Shown here piece by piece: positions 46,621 to 56,346 of a DNA stretch of 64,000 bases. The translations under genes and the position numbers were made by a program. The notes beneath the pieces are model-generated. The model made no database searches. It was not told the origin of the DNA and saw only the letters and a program-made list of their open reading frames with translations. The stretch's first letter is position 1. Each line of letters begins with the position of its first letter. This DNA comes from Plasmopara viticola (Eukaryota > Oomycota > Peronosporomycetes > Peronosporales > Peronosporaceae). The stretch is from contig MBPM02000038.1 of assembly GCA_001695595.3 (NCBI GenBank), forward strand, positions 124,001 through 188,000. Direction: 5' to 3'.

Positions 46621-47607
46621 TTAAAATAAATGCAGATCTTGCTTGTCCATAAAGCCCGGCAACGTTCTGCGAAACTCTTGCAACTTTTGTGTTCGCTTGC
46701 GCAACTCTTCTTGCACTTTTGCCTCGACTGCGACAACTGCAGGAGGCAACGATGACTTGACTGCTTCGGCAGACGTCGTTGCTAATAGCATTTTCGCTTC
46801 CTCATCGAATGCTCCCAGTACTGCAGTATTTGACTCAGCCACAGCCATGCCTATAGTCTTGTTCGAAGGTCGCTCTACCGCATACTCCTCAAGCTTGCGT
46901 TTTAGACTGCCTACTTTTGCCTCCCATGCTTGAATCTCTTTTGCCTGCGTCGCGTTGCGCTCTGCCGTCTCGCGCGCACGGACATCGTAATCCAGCGCTT
47001 GTGACTTCAGCAGCTTTGACGAGCACTGAAAAAGCATTCTTGCAGACACCTGCGAGATACCAGTGGAATCAGCCTTGTATCTTGTCTTTCGCTTCCTCCT
47101 CCTCTCTTCCGGCTGAGACGTTGAAGCCAACTTCTTCAGTGGCCTTGCCTCCAACAACTTTGCCTTTAATGAATTCACTAATGAACTCGTTTCAGATTGC
47201 TGTCGAGCACTCTCGATCGCTTTTACCTCTTGGGTTGCACTTGTCTCCTTACGTTGCCAAATGATTGCACGTCCTTTTGTTGCTATTGACGACGCCGTTG
47301 CCGCTACCTCTACAGACATCACGGGGGGCACACCGGCGTCTGCATGGACAGTGCCCGAATACGTATGCTGTTGCTGCTCATCCTCACTCGACGTGCGGTC
47401 TGGCGTGTCTTCAATTTCTTTGTTTGATGCCACACGACCATCACTCTTTATCCCATCCAGCGATCGCTTCTCTCTGGTCTCCACTAGGCTCTCACAAAGA
47501 GATTTACGATCGCCAGAAGCCATTGGAACGCACATTGGTACAGGCACTTGCATGTGAGCCTCTTGATCCGATTGCATTGACTCTTGCTCCAATCCAAATG
47601 CCGGCAT
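46621..47607 (-). CDS. coiled-coil protein of unknown function
   Basis: Intronless, 328 residues from the first in-frame ATG at 47607; a GTG lies 21 bases earlier in the open frame but is an unlikely start in a eukaryote. Family not recognised. The N-terminal half is polar and low-complexity (Ser, Glu, Gln, Thr). A basic patch EERRRKRKTRYK lies near the middle and may be a nuclear localisation signal. The second half has long charged helices with heptad-like spacing (about 200-245 and 285-320) and ends in RRTLPGFMDKQDLHLF. This layout would suit a structural or kinetochore-type helical protein, but that is only a guess. It is divergent from PEX14, with 122 bp between the two starts. Confidence 0.6.
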   Translation of the reverse strand: MPAFGLEQESMQSDQEAHMQVPVPMCVPMASGDRKSLCESLVETREKRSLDGIKSDGRVASNKEIEDTPDRTSSEDEQQQHTYSGTVHADAGVPPVMSVEVAATASSIATKGRAIIWQRKETSATQEVKAIESARQQSETSSLVNSLKAKLLEARPLKKLASTSQPEERRRKRKTRYKADSTGISQVSARMLFQCSSKLLKSQALDYDVRARETAERNATQAKEIQAWEAKVGSLKRKLEEYAVERPSNKTIGMAVAESNTAVLGAFDEEAKMLLATTSAEAVKSSLPPAVVAVEAKVQEELRKRTQKLQEFRRTLPGFMDKQDLHLF

Positions 47608-47729
47608 CGCCCGTGGTCTCAGCGCCACTAAACTGCAGGTTTCGCGTTGAAGTAACGGTACACGGTACCATTACGTAAAAGTATTTTGATTCAAACAAGG
47701 TCACATCGCTAATTAACGAATCAAACTAC
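47608..47729. promoter_or_regulatory. shared divergent promoter region
   Basis: 122 bp separate the start codons of the coiled-coil gene (minus) and PEX14 (plus), so both promoters must lie here or overlap the coding ends. It contains an 8-bp palindrome TTACGTAA at 47671-47678, a bZIP-type site shape, about midway. Whether it is used is unknown. Confidence 0.5.
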
Positions 47730-48671
47730 ATGACGGATCTGAGTCTGCTCAAGAAGTGCGAGGAATTTCTCTTGCACCCGACAGTGCGCGCCTTGTCGCT
47801 TGCCCAACGCGTAGACTTCTTGGAAAAGAAAGGATTGTCCCCAGAGAAGATAACGCAGTGCCTTAAAAGCGTGGAGCGCCACAATGGCCTATCACAGCTC
47901 GTGCAGCGCACCTCCGAGCATTTGACGACTTTAAGGGCGTCACCTTATAGTTTAACGCTACTACAGCATTTGCGGGTTATCGTCAAAAAGCATGGCATAG
48001 CAACAATGCTGCTGGCACTTCTGAGCTACGCTTACGTGCAACTGAAAATGCGAAAAGCGCAGCAGCGGCTGCTTCAGCATGAGGGCGACAAGACACAGCA
48101 CCGGAAGCGCAGACGTTCGCGGGTGGAGGCGCTATTATCGGTGATTAAGGACCAGCAACTACAGTACAATCAGGCAGCGATGCTGTTGGGAGCGCGAGTG
48201 ACGACTGCACAAAAGGAGGCAGCACAATCGACAAAGGTGGACACGTGTACCTCAATGACCACACAAAAACTGGAGCTGCAAGCGCTGCAAAGTGAGCTGA
48301 TCAAAGTCAAAAGTGCCGTTGTCGACACGCTTTTGCAGCCGCAAATTACAAGGATAGAGTTGGATGAACCCAAAGAGGTGAAGCGGTCCAAGAAGGCGGT
48401 AAAGTTTAAAGAGATGGAGGAGGTTCGAGAGGTTGAGGGATTCAAAGAGTTCTCGACTCCTCTGCGACCTGCATCAGAGGGATCAGAAGTTGGTAACACT
48501 GAATCTGTTCCTTTTTGGTCAATGAAGGAAGAAGAACAAACCGCAAAGCAGTCCAAATCCAGAGACCAAACAACGATGAGCCCTGAGCAACTCATTGAGC
48601 TGTTTGAGCGCGGCCAGGCCCAAGAAGAGCTTTCTACTGCTTGTAGCTACCGATTCTTGTTTGCATCTTGA
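47730..48671 (+). CDS. PEX14: peroxin 14 (peroxisomal import docking protein)
   Basis: Intronless, 313 residues. Residues 4-48 match the conserved PEX14 N-terminal helix bundle that binds the PEX5 receptor: CEEFLLHPTVRALSLAQRVDFLEKKGLSPEKI. A hydrophobic helix at about 88-105 (GIATMLLALLSYAYVQL) is where PEX14 proteins contact or cross the peroxisomal membrane. A coiled coil follows (about 107-235), then a charged, disordered region. The end holds MSPEQLIELFERGQ, similar in placement to the short C-terminal helix of plant PEX14 (SYxEVxxMIQxG). Role: docking site for cargo-loaded PEX5 in peroxisomal matrix protein import. It shares a 122-bp divergent promoter with the coiled-coil gene and is followed by TAF2 on the same strand, 278 bp on. 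Confidence 0.82.
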   Translation: MTDLSLLKKCEEFLLHPTVRALSLAQRVDFLEKKGLSPEKITQCLKSVERHNGLSQLVQRTSEHLTTLRASPYSLTLLQHLRVIVKKHGIATMLLALLSYAYVQLKMRKAQQRLLQHEGDKTQHRKRRRSRVEALLSVIKDQQLQYNQAAMLLGARVTTAQKEAAQSTKVDTCTSMTTQKLELQALQSELIKVKSAVVDTLLQPQITRIELDEPKEVKRSKKAVKFKEMEEVREVEGFKEFSTPLRPASEGSEVGNTESVPFWSMKEEEQTAKQSKSRDQTTMSPEQLIELFERGQAQEELSTACSYRFLFAS

Positions 48672-48949
48672 CGGGTCATCAGTGTCGTTTTTAATGTTTA
48701 GAAATGCTTTTCTCACAAAAGTTGAGCTTTCACACGTCGCATTGAAACTAATTCTTTCTGCAATTTTAAACTAACTAAATAAGAAAAACGGGGGCAGTAT
48801 AATTTAGCTCTGATCCTTTCAAATTCTATCGACATTTTGTATCTCTAATTGCTGTATTTTGCGCCAGTGGCGTCTTTTTTAACTGCATTTTTCTACGGAA
48901 AAGGTAAATTAGAGTGGTCTTTTCAGATTTTGCCGTAAGGAGTCAATTA

Positions 48950-51900
48950 ATGATCGGCGACTTCGAGTATTTGCAGCAGCGCGTGGCGCTCCGCGTGGAC
49001 GTCATGCAGCGCTATGTGGAAGGCGTGGCTGAGGTGATTTTGGCCCCTCGCTCCACTGACCTACGTGTCCTTCGGCTGCATGCGCGGCAACTCAAGGTGA
49101 AGAGTGTGCGCATTGACGGTGTGCAGGCCAATTTCGAGCAGCTCAATTTTCTAGGCGAGATTGTTGATGAGAATTACAGGGACTTGGCAACATTTGACCT
49201 ATTTTATCGTGGTGCGATCGTTGCATCAAAGGAGGGCGAGCTTATTGTGGAGATTCCAAGAGAAATTACGTTCCAGGAGGACGAAGAGGACGTCGAGGAT
49301 GCTACCAACTTGAGCGACCACCAGATGGGAAAAGACGACGATGACGACGGCGAGACAGAAATTGAACCGCAAAAGGAACCAACGTTGGTGCTTGATGCAT
49401 GGGACCTCGACTGTTTGCCCAAGAGCCCCACGGGGTATAAACCTTTGGTTGTGACAGTCGAGTACGACATTCACGAACCCACGGGTGGTCTGAGGTTCGT
49501 CTTGCCAGACGAACAGTATCAACCCAAGAGGAGTCCTCATATGTACACTTATTGTGGACCCTTTGGCGGTCTTTGTGACGGTGCGCGCTCTTGGATGCCG
49601 TGTCGAGACACATTGCGGGACGCGTGTACCTTTCGAATTGAACTCATCGTGCCCGATTGGTGTGTCGCAGTGTGCAGTGGACAAATGGTCCAACAAGTGC
49701 TGAATTTGGAGCCAGATGCCAATGGAGTGCAGTGGAGAAGTTTCAAGTATGTTGTGAATCCCAAAACAAATTGCTCGTCCATTGGCTTTGCAGTCGGGCC
49801 TTTTCGACTTTATGTACCGCCTGAAATGCCCAAAATGACGCACTTTGCACTCCCGGAATGCTTTGAAGACCTCGTTCACTGTACCTCCAAGTTATCGTCG
49901 GCCATGACGTACTTTGAAAAAGCATTGGGAGTTTCTTATCCATTCAAGACGTACCAGCAAGTCTTTGTCGAAGATTCTCCGGATCAGTTGCAATATATTG
50001 CCGGAGGTGCCATGATGGATCAGAACTTATTGCATGGTTCACGGATTATCGATCGTGAATTGCCGTCGCATTTGGCTCAAGTCAAGGCACTTGTTGGCAG
50101 CTGGATTGGCGGTGCAGTTGGGATACAAAGTACAAAAGATGCATGGGTACTGGTGGGCGTGATTGGGCACCTTGTCAATACGTACGTGCGCTCTATCTAC
50201 GGTGAGGAAGAGTATGGGTATCGTATTCAGCTGGCAATGGATGCGTTGACTACAATGGAGTTGACCACGGATCAACAATCGCCAGCGTTGCTTTCCTCAG
50301 AAGTCGACGTGTACTCAGAGTACGATCCGTTGTCACTAACGCTGCTTGAAGTGAAGGCACCACTTGTGCTTCATATGATCGAGCAGCGTGTTGGGCCGAA
50401 ACATCTAAGTATTGCGATTCAACGAGCAGTGTCTGGTAGTGGAAGCAGTGCCAGTGCTGCTTCAAGTGGTGGGGCTGATGCGGCTACGAATGGGGAGAAC
50501 AAAGACGACGAGTCTGGAAAGGCGAATGAAGATAGAAGGAGTGTCGATGATGAGGGAGACGGCAATGGGGAGAACTCGACGGGTGGCGCAGTAGGTAAAT
50601 CGGGAAATGGGTTGACTTTATCGGAGCCTCTGACCACACTATCATTCCTGAAAACGGTCAAGACAATTGCGGGTGCTGCAGGTCAAGATCTCACCAAGTC
50701 TTTTCTTACGTCGTGGATTATCGAGCCTGGAATGCCTTTCTTTACGGTAGGATACTGGTACAATCGAAAGCAGACACAAGCAGAAGTCGTGCTGCAACAA
50801 GAAATACCTCCTGGAGGAAAGCTCTATACAGGTCCAATCACAATTACAATCGTTGAGGATACAAGTGAGTACACGTATCAGAAGCGAATCGAGCACAAAC
50901 GACACAAGTTTGATTTTCCGTGCCACTCTAAAGTCCGAAAGAAACGACGAAAACGACAGGGGCTTGCAGATCCGGATGAATCGGTATCGGTTGGCGGACC
51001 AGGTATGGGGTTGAATGATACGCCAGTCTTTTGGGTCAAGATCGACACGGGGTGTGCGTGGTTACGGCATGTCGTAATGCATCAGCCAGACTTTAATTGG
51101 ATGGAGCAGCTGCTGTCAGATAAAAAGGTCGGGTCCCGTGTCCATGCTGCTCGTGCATTAGCACTGTTCCATCGGCCTCATGAAAAGCCCAACGTCATGT
51201 CTTGTCGAGTTCTGACTGAGTGTATGAGCGGCTTAACAACGCACTCGAGGCGGCTGCGTGCTGAAGCAGCTCAGTCCCTGGGCATTTGGCAGTCCATTCA
51301 TGCACCTCTCACGAATGCCAACACCCAGCTTCCCATTTGGAAGGCAATGCATAACCTAGTGCGTATCTTCAAAGAGCATTTCTTTGACCGGGCAACAGAT
51401 ATGCCGCTGCCAAACTATTTCTTACCGTCCGGTGGTAAAGTTATACTAGAAGCGCTGGGTGCACAACAGGCATCAATCTCGAGTAAACAAATCCAGGTTC
51501 AAGACTATGCTGCGGGGGAATACGAAATCAAAAAGAGCATTCCAAAAGCCCTTGCAATGGTACGAGCTCAAAACGGCAAGTCACCACCTGAAATTGAGAC
51601 GTTTTTGCTACAGTTACTCATGGAAAATGACAATTCAAAGAATTATGTGGAAATGGACGACCAATCGCAAGTGGCGGACGACTGTTACTACGTTGGAAAC
51701 CTCGTCCTCTCGCTCTCTGTTCTGAGTTTAGATCGTCCAACACGCTCGGAGGATGGCGATGTGGTGGTTGTGCGCGAAACGCTGCGCTACCTGCACTACG
51801 ATCAAGTCCAGCCCAGCTACAACAAGACAATTACAGTGTGCTGCCTCGAGGCGTTGTGTAATTTCGTGCTGGCTGGACGTTGTGACGAGAAGCTCGTGAA

Positions 51901-52765
51901 CTTTTACTCCTTTTCTTCGCCAAAGCATTCGAATTTTGTGCGCAAAGCGGCAATCGAGAGTATTCTACGCCTTTATTTCGCTGAAGATCCGAACGGTCCG
52001 AGTGAAGACAACAACGTTGGACCTACTTCCTCGGTCAGTTCAAATGCACAGAAAAAGGTGAATCGACGAAAGCCATGTTCCTTGCTTGCGACCAATTATG
52101 GTGCCCGGGCTGCAATGTTGTGGCTTTGTGAGCTGCTTAAGATCGAGCAATCGCCGGGCATCCGCTTGTTTGCGGTGCAAGTGTGTCTTAATTGCATGCG
52201 TGGGTTCCCACCAGGTGTTGGGAAAGAGGTGCTGGCGACGTGGGACCACAGCTATACTCTGGGTTTGATGAATTACATCGAAATGAAGGAACCTACGTCG
52301 TTTGTACTCAAGAGTCCGGACAAAGACAAAATCTTTGAGCTGTTTGATCGCCCTGATTTGTCGAAACTTCGTGACGATAGCAGCTCAGCCAAACGAATTG
52401 CGGAAGAGCTGTGGAATTTGATGAATACTACTGCCGCAATGGACCAGAGGTTGCGGGTCGCGCTGATTGTTTTGTACCGAAAGGTGTGGGGTGAAACGAC
52501 TCCGATTGCGGTGGCCCACATTGTTCAGGACAAACCGGCCAACTGGGCAGGAGGCTACGAAAGCCTTCGCCAGATGATGGAGGAAAGTAAGAATCGCATG
52601 CAGATGAATGGCGGACGAAGCGGCCCCACACCTTCCGATGAAGTCCGCAAACGAGGAGTTTCGTCGACTGCCAGCAGCCCGGCCGATGCCGCGCTTGAAC
52701 AATTTCGTGGCAAAAAGTTCAAGTTTAAAATGGGTGATACCACTTTTCGATCGCACAAGCTTTAA
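48950..52765 (+). CDS. TAF2: TFIID subunit TAF2 (inactive M1-aminopeptidase-like)
   Basis: Intronless, 1271 residues from ATG 48950; the frame is open 36 bases further up but has no ATG there. TAF2 is the largest-footprint TFIID subunit touching the Initiator in the core promoter. It keeps the M1 aminopeptidase fold but not its zinc chemistry. Seen here: the N-terminal beta-domain (QQRVALRVDVMQRYVEGVAEV), a region YTYCGPFGGLCDGARSWMPCRD matching TAF2's substrate-domain-like loop, and YIAGGAMMDQN where active enzymes have GGMEN. No HExxH follows; instead SHLAQVKALVGSWIG. A Ser/Gly/Asp-rich insertion lies at about 500-570. The C-terminal half is alpha-helical HEAT-like (ARALALFHRPHEKPN onward), and the last 60 residues are basic (FRGKKFKFKMG). 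Function: nuclear transcription initiation. Confidence 0.9.
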   Translation: MIGDFEYLQQRVALRVDVMQRYVEGVAEVILAPRSTDLRVLRLHARQLKVKSVRIDGVQANFEQLNFLGEIVDENYRDLATFDLFYRGAIVASKEGELIVEIPREITFQEDEEDVEDATNLSDHQMGKDDDDDGETEIEPQKEPTLVLDAWDLDCLPKSPTGYKPLVVTVEYDIHEPTGGLRFVLPDEQYQPKRSPHMYTYCGPFGGLCDGARSWMPCRDTLRDACTFRIELIVPDWCVAVCSGQMVQQVLNLEPDANGVQWRSFKYVVNPKTNCSSIGFAVGPFRLYVPPEMPKMTHFALPECFEDLVHCTSKLSSAMTYFEKALGVSYPFKTYQQVFVEDSPDQLQYIAGGAMMDQNLLHGSRIIDRELPSHLAQVKALVGSWIGGAVGIQSTKDAWVLVGVIGHLVNTYVRSIYGEEEYGYRIQLAMDALTTMELTTDQQSPALLSSEVDVYSEYDPLSLTLLEVKAPLVLHMIEQRVGPKHLSIAIQRAVSGSGSSASAASSGGADAATNGENKDDESGKANEDRRSVDDEGDGNGENSTGGAVGKSGNGLTLSEPLTTLSFLKTVKTIAGAAGQDLTKSFLTSWIIEPGMPFFTVGYWYNRKQTQAEVVLQQEIPPGGKLYTGPITITIVEDTSEYTYQKRIEHKRHKFDFPCHSKVRKKRRKRQGLADPDESVSVGGPGMGLNDTPVFWVKIDTGCAWLRHVVMHQPDFNWMEQLLSDKKVGSRVHAARALALFHRPHEKPNVMSCRVLTECMSGLTTHSRRLRAEAAQSLGIWQSIHAPLTNANTQLPIWKAMHNLVRIFKEHFFDRATDMPLPNYFLPSGGKVILEALGAQQASISSKQIQVQDYAAGEYEIKKSIPKALAMVRAQNGKSPPEIETFLLQLLMENDNSKNYVEMDDQSQVADDCYYVGNLVLSLSVLSLDRPTRSEDGDVVVVRETLRYLHYDQVQPSYNKTITVCCLEALCNFVLAGRCDEKLVNFYSFSSPKHSNFVRKAAIESILRLYFAEDPNGPSEDNNVGPTSSVSSNAQKKVNRRKPCSLLATNYGARAAMLWLCELLKIEQSPGIRLFAVQVCLNCMRGFPPGVGKEVLATWDHSYTLGLMNYIEMKEPTSFVLKSPDKDKIFELFDRPDLSKLRDDSSSAKRIAEELWNLMNTTAAMDQRLRVALIVLYRKVWGETTPIAVAHIVQDKPANWAGGYESLRQMMEESKNRMQMNGGRSGPTPSDEVRKRGVSSTASSPADAALEQFRGKKFKFKMGDTTFRSHKL

Positions 52766-52950
52766 CTTAATGTACGACAAAGTCAAAGTCGGTTTATGGT
52801 AATCTAATGGTGAAGGCAGTCGATGGTCGAGATCACGTCTTCTGTTATGTGCCATCAATGAAAGGTTGATGCCGAGCGCTAGACATTTATACAGTGACCG
52901 GCATTAAACTGTACTCATAAAATATTATAACAAGCATTATGCATAAAGGG
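52766..52950. other. TAF2 3' flank
   Basis: Short AT-rich stretch between the TAF2 stop and the LINE derivative. The motif ATAAAATATTATAA near 52918 may serve in 3'-end formation; no clear AATAAA. Confidence 0.35.
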
Positions 52951-53277
52951 TCAGGGAAAAGGTTGGGTGACGCCCTCCTTCCAAGCGCGGGGGCTAAATG
53001 CTCGCGCGCTTCGGGCAGGTGCTCTCGGGCATCTGCAGGTCTCTAACGAGTCTCACCCTCGACGCGACGGTCTCCAGCACTAGGGCGCCACCTGGGCTCT
53101 TACCAAGTCAGAGCTAGACAAAAAAATGGGAAGACCCTCACGGCCTCGGTGCTGGCTGCACTGCTTGCCGAACGAGACCCGACGTATGCGGACACCACTC
53201 TATGCCGTGGACTAGCCATCGAGCCTAGCACGTGCATAACTTGGCAACGCGATAACGTAATACAATATAATACAATA
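52951..53277 (+). mobile_element. short LINE-derived non-autonomous element, copy B
   Basis: About 327 bp, starting with GGAAAAGGTTGGGTGACGCC, which equals the 5' end of the LINE at 33585-34746. It then carries the leader up to CTCCAGCA, a short RT patch beginning at GGCGCCACCTGGGCTC, and the LINE 3' end with a tail of the ATACAATA type. Both internal junctions are at the same places as in copy A (16746-17024), with only small differences. No clear target duplication. It lies between the convergent TAF2 and macrodomain genes and supplies spacer DNA only. Confidence 0.85.
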
Positions 53278-53343
53278 CCTCTAAACTCACCCATAAAAAT
53301 ATTTGTGCGGCATTTTTATAGTATTGTTGATGCTTCTTTTATC

Positions 53344-54087
53344 TTATTCGTCCAGACAAACTTTCGCCAATTTTTCGCATATATCCCTGTCATTGTTCAG
53401 CTTCAGCTTCTCACTCTCCTCTTTCACCTCCTTCAATGCCTGTGTGAAGCTTTCCACTGTCGGCTCGTCAATATTCATCAATACAATCCGTTGCACCGTC
53501 GTTGTTTCTCCTTTTTCCATACAAAATCGTACCGCTTCCTTAACAATTTCCTTTGCCCCCAAATTTCTCGGGTAGCCAAAAATCCCCGTCGAGATTCCAG
53601 GGATCGCGACGGAATGCACCTCTAGTCGATGCGCTTCCATGAGCGCACTCTGCACCGCGGCATGAAGCTGTGTTGTGTGCTCAAGTGTTAGCTCGGTGCC
53701 CCTCACATCGGGCCCGACCGTGTGGATGACGTGCTTGCAAGGCAGCTTTCCCGCCGCCGTCGTAACGGCTTCGCCAACTGTAAGCGCTCCGTGGTCCTCA
53801 ATCCACTTGCTACTCTCTTGCTGAATAGACACACCTCCTTTACGAACAATGGCTGCAGCAAGTCCTCCTCCATGCATTAAGTGACCATTGGCCGCATTCA
53901 CGATTGCGTCGGCCTTGCATTTTGTGAGATCGCCCTGCATCACAAGCAGCTCGGGTCCTCTGGGGCCAGTAGGTTTCCATTGGCATAAAAATCGCCCTTC
54001 TTCAGTACTAGTTGCAAGCTGGTTAAATGGTACGGCAGGCGTGGCTTCTGTAACAAGAGCCGGCCCGAGCTGCGGGCTATTGGCCAT
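53344..54087 (-). CDS. macrodomain protein (MacroD-type ADP-ribosyl hydrolase)
   Basis: Intronless, 247 residues, ATG at 54087. Residues 45-215 are a macrodomain: GDLTKCKADAIVNAAN (52-67), GGGLAAAIVRKGG (73-85), HVIHTVGP (119-126) and IPGISTGIFGYP (162-173). These are the ADP-ribose-binding loops of the MacroD group, which remove mono-ADP-ribose from proteins or deacetylate O-acetyl-ADP-ribose. The NAAN motif is intact, so activity is likely. The final 35 residues are a charged helix that is not part of the fold and may mediate oligomerisation. The N-terminal 30 residues are weakly conserved and could be a targeting region. Convergent with TAF2, separated by the LINE derivative. Confidence 0.88.
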   Translation of the reverse strand: MANSPQLGPALVTEATPAVPFNQLATSTEEGRFLCQWKPTGPRGPELLVMQGDLTKCKADAIVNAANGHLMHGGGLAAAIVRKGGVSIQQESSKWIEDHGALTVGEAVTTAAGKLPCKHVIHTVGPDVRGTELTLEHTTQLHAAVQSALMEAHRLEVHSVAIPGISTGIFGYPRNLGAKEIVKEAVRFCMEKGETTTVQRIVLMNIDEPTVESFTQALKEVKEESEKLKLNNDRDICEKLAKVCLDE

Positions 54088-55939
54088 CCGACACTTTTCT
54101 TGGCAACCGGTATTTTTACCCTTTTATAAGGTTGTAATTAAGGAGGCTAGTAAGAAGTTAGTCATCTCTATGTTGTCCTCCGCGATATACTATTTTTTTG
54201 TGATGAGCCGCGAGCGCGGCTGATGCTGATAGATATTTAAGGGCTTTGCGGGAGTGGCAATACAAAGCTGGAAGTTTATGATAAAAGCTGGACCAACTTT
54301 ATGTGCATGATAAGACACTTTTAAACTAATGGATGTCAGACTTATGGTAGTGAATCAAGTCGCTTATTACGATGAACAGGTAAGTTAGAAGCTTATTAAT
54401 ACATTATTCATTAAATTAGCCTCTGCATCCCGTTTGCGGCAGAATCACACGGAACCTTGCACAGAGGACTATTTGTGGCAGAGTTACATCGCACCTTGCA
54501 CAGAGGTGGCATGCAGGATCTTCCGCTGGATGACCGCAACTTTTGCCGATTATAGGCGATCAATAGACTGCGGTCTAAATTCTGATCTGTAGTGGGATAT
54601 GTTGAGTGACTTGGCTCGTTATAGAGATAGGTGTAAAGCTCGCACGTGCGTGAGTCGCAATGTCGAATGCGAAATCTTTGATAATTTGTCGACCCACAAA
54701 TGAGGCGACAAAGTGCACATACTCTGCAGTGTGACTTCGAGCACACAATTGACCCATTTTGCGTAATTACTTTATATAGATGAATTGCTATTGTCATCAG
54801 TAAGCGGGTTCCTGATAGTATGAACAACGTTTACCAAAATGCATTTGTAAATTGCGGATCTCCATACGAAACAAACATGGCCGGAAAGCCGTGGTAATTA
54901 AATACCGAATCTAAAGACAACCTTGCTGTAAAGGCTGACTAGAACAGGTGCTAAAGGGAGTGCATACTAGATTCTGGCAAATCAAACCAGAATCTAAGCA
55001 CATTGTCGAGACGCCCGTGCTGACAGGCACTTGAATAAAGATTATCTGTAAGCCGCAAGATGCTAATGTTACACGTTCTCACATACTTGGCCACCCATGG
55101 GGCCAATCATAAGTTGTACAAATCGAGAAAACGATTTTGTTTTCGTGCTTAGGTGTACCTTCGAGGAATATCGTACTTCAGATCGTTTGGAGCAGCGACT
55201 CGGGATGGATATACCGGATACCTTCTATGAGAGCAAACAGTCTGCTCGCCTATTGCGATGTAGCTGCAATCGCTGTCGACGGCAATGTGGGCCAACTCAT
55301 GACCTGGCTTGCGCAATAGCATGTCAAACACATCAAGTTTGCCAGACTTGCCTATAACACATGGTCCAGTTATACGAAGAATGCTATCCTCTTTATCATT
55401 GTATAAAAATCGGCGTCTTTATTGCCGTCTGCAGACAACTTATAGTCCGATTAGACCACAAAGAGTCCAAAAGACGCACTCAAATTCTTGCTAGTGCGTT
55501 CTTCGTGACAAGTAACTATACCTAATTTAACGAAAATCATTGTATTCGGTAGCCAAAGCCATCTTGAAATAAACACGATAAACTTTCGGTGTTCGTTTGT
55601 ATCGCATTACAGTAACGCGCAGCCTATGATGCTATCAAATACATTCTTAAGCTGTCTCCCCCGCACCGCTTGATGTTCTCTTAAAAAGATCGGACAAATC
55701 TTTGCGGGACCTGCATAGCTAGCACTGTTTTGAAGCTTAATAGCTAGCACTGTTTTGAAGCTTAATAGCTTTGCCTGTGTATGCAGAGTGCTCATGGTGC
55801 CTATGTTGCCTCCAGAGCTGACTAGCTTCCTTTGGAACGTCTATGAGCTCATATATTGTCAAACTGGGCTAGAATAAAAGCCCATGATGGTGAAAAATGG
55901 TGTGATAAGGCAAGTAAACGGCACTAGAACATTTGATAA
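54088..55939. other. non-coding; possible copia-like relic near 55.1-55.4 kb
   Basis: Contains an imperfect tandem repeat at about 54433-54510 (shared CCTTGCACAGAGG). Fragments resembling copia RNase H (YLRGISYFRS near 55165, and SLLAYCDVA near 55235 in another frame) are too broken for certainty. A perfect 25-bp duplication lies at 55716-55765. Confidence 0.35.
55716..55765. repeat. 25-bp direct repeat, two perfect copies
   Basis: Units 55716-55740 and 55741-55765 are identical and adjoin exactly; a recent tandem duplication in non-coding DNA. Confidence 0.9.
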
Positions 55940-56002
55940 CACTTATGGCATCGAGAGTCACTCCCATAGCATGCATGGGAGTGACTCTCGATGCCATAAG
56001 TG
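55940..56002. repeat. perfect hairpin with 28-bp arms
   Basis: Arms 55940-55967 and 55975-56002 are exact reverse complements around a 7-base spacer that contains part of a GCATGC. This is far longer than chance predicts in 64 kb. It lies 345 bp before the gypsy relic. Possible meanings are a foldback element, a small-RNA hairpin precursor, or an inversion/replication artefact. Confidence 0.92.
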
Positions 56003-56346
56003 CACGCAAATAAACGTACTTATTATCCTCATTTGTACTATATACAAACTTTTGTTATTCATGACTAACATATTGCCTTTGGAAATGTTGTTAAACATTA
56101 AGTCCTTTCTTTAAACTGGCATTTGTGCACACTGCTCAACTTATCTAAAGCATAAGGTCCGTGGTGCCTTCCCACTCGGCATTCAAGCAGAAACAGATAG
56201 TGACGATAACGGGGTTGAAATCCCGTGCCAACATTGCTTGGCGGAGAAGCTATAGATAAGCTGGCATTGATCTTCTGACAATGAATATTGCCTACACGCT
56301 CCAAGTCAAGTATGATCTTTAAAAGCGAATTTTTCACCTGAAACAA

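Noticed and set aside
55160..55360. Copia RNase H relic
   Set aside because: Only two short motif-like pieces in different frames; kept as a remark, not called as an element.
56200..56235. Possible tRNA T-arm (GGGGTTGAAATCCC)
   Set aside because: No matching acceptor, D or anticodon arms in the flanking sequence.
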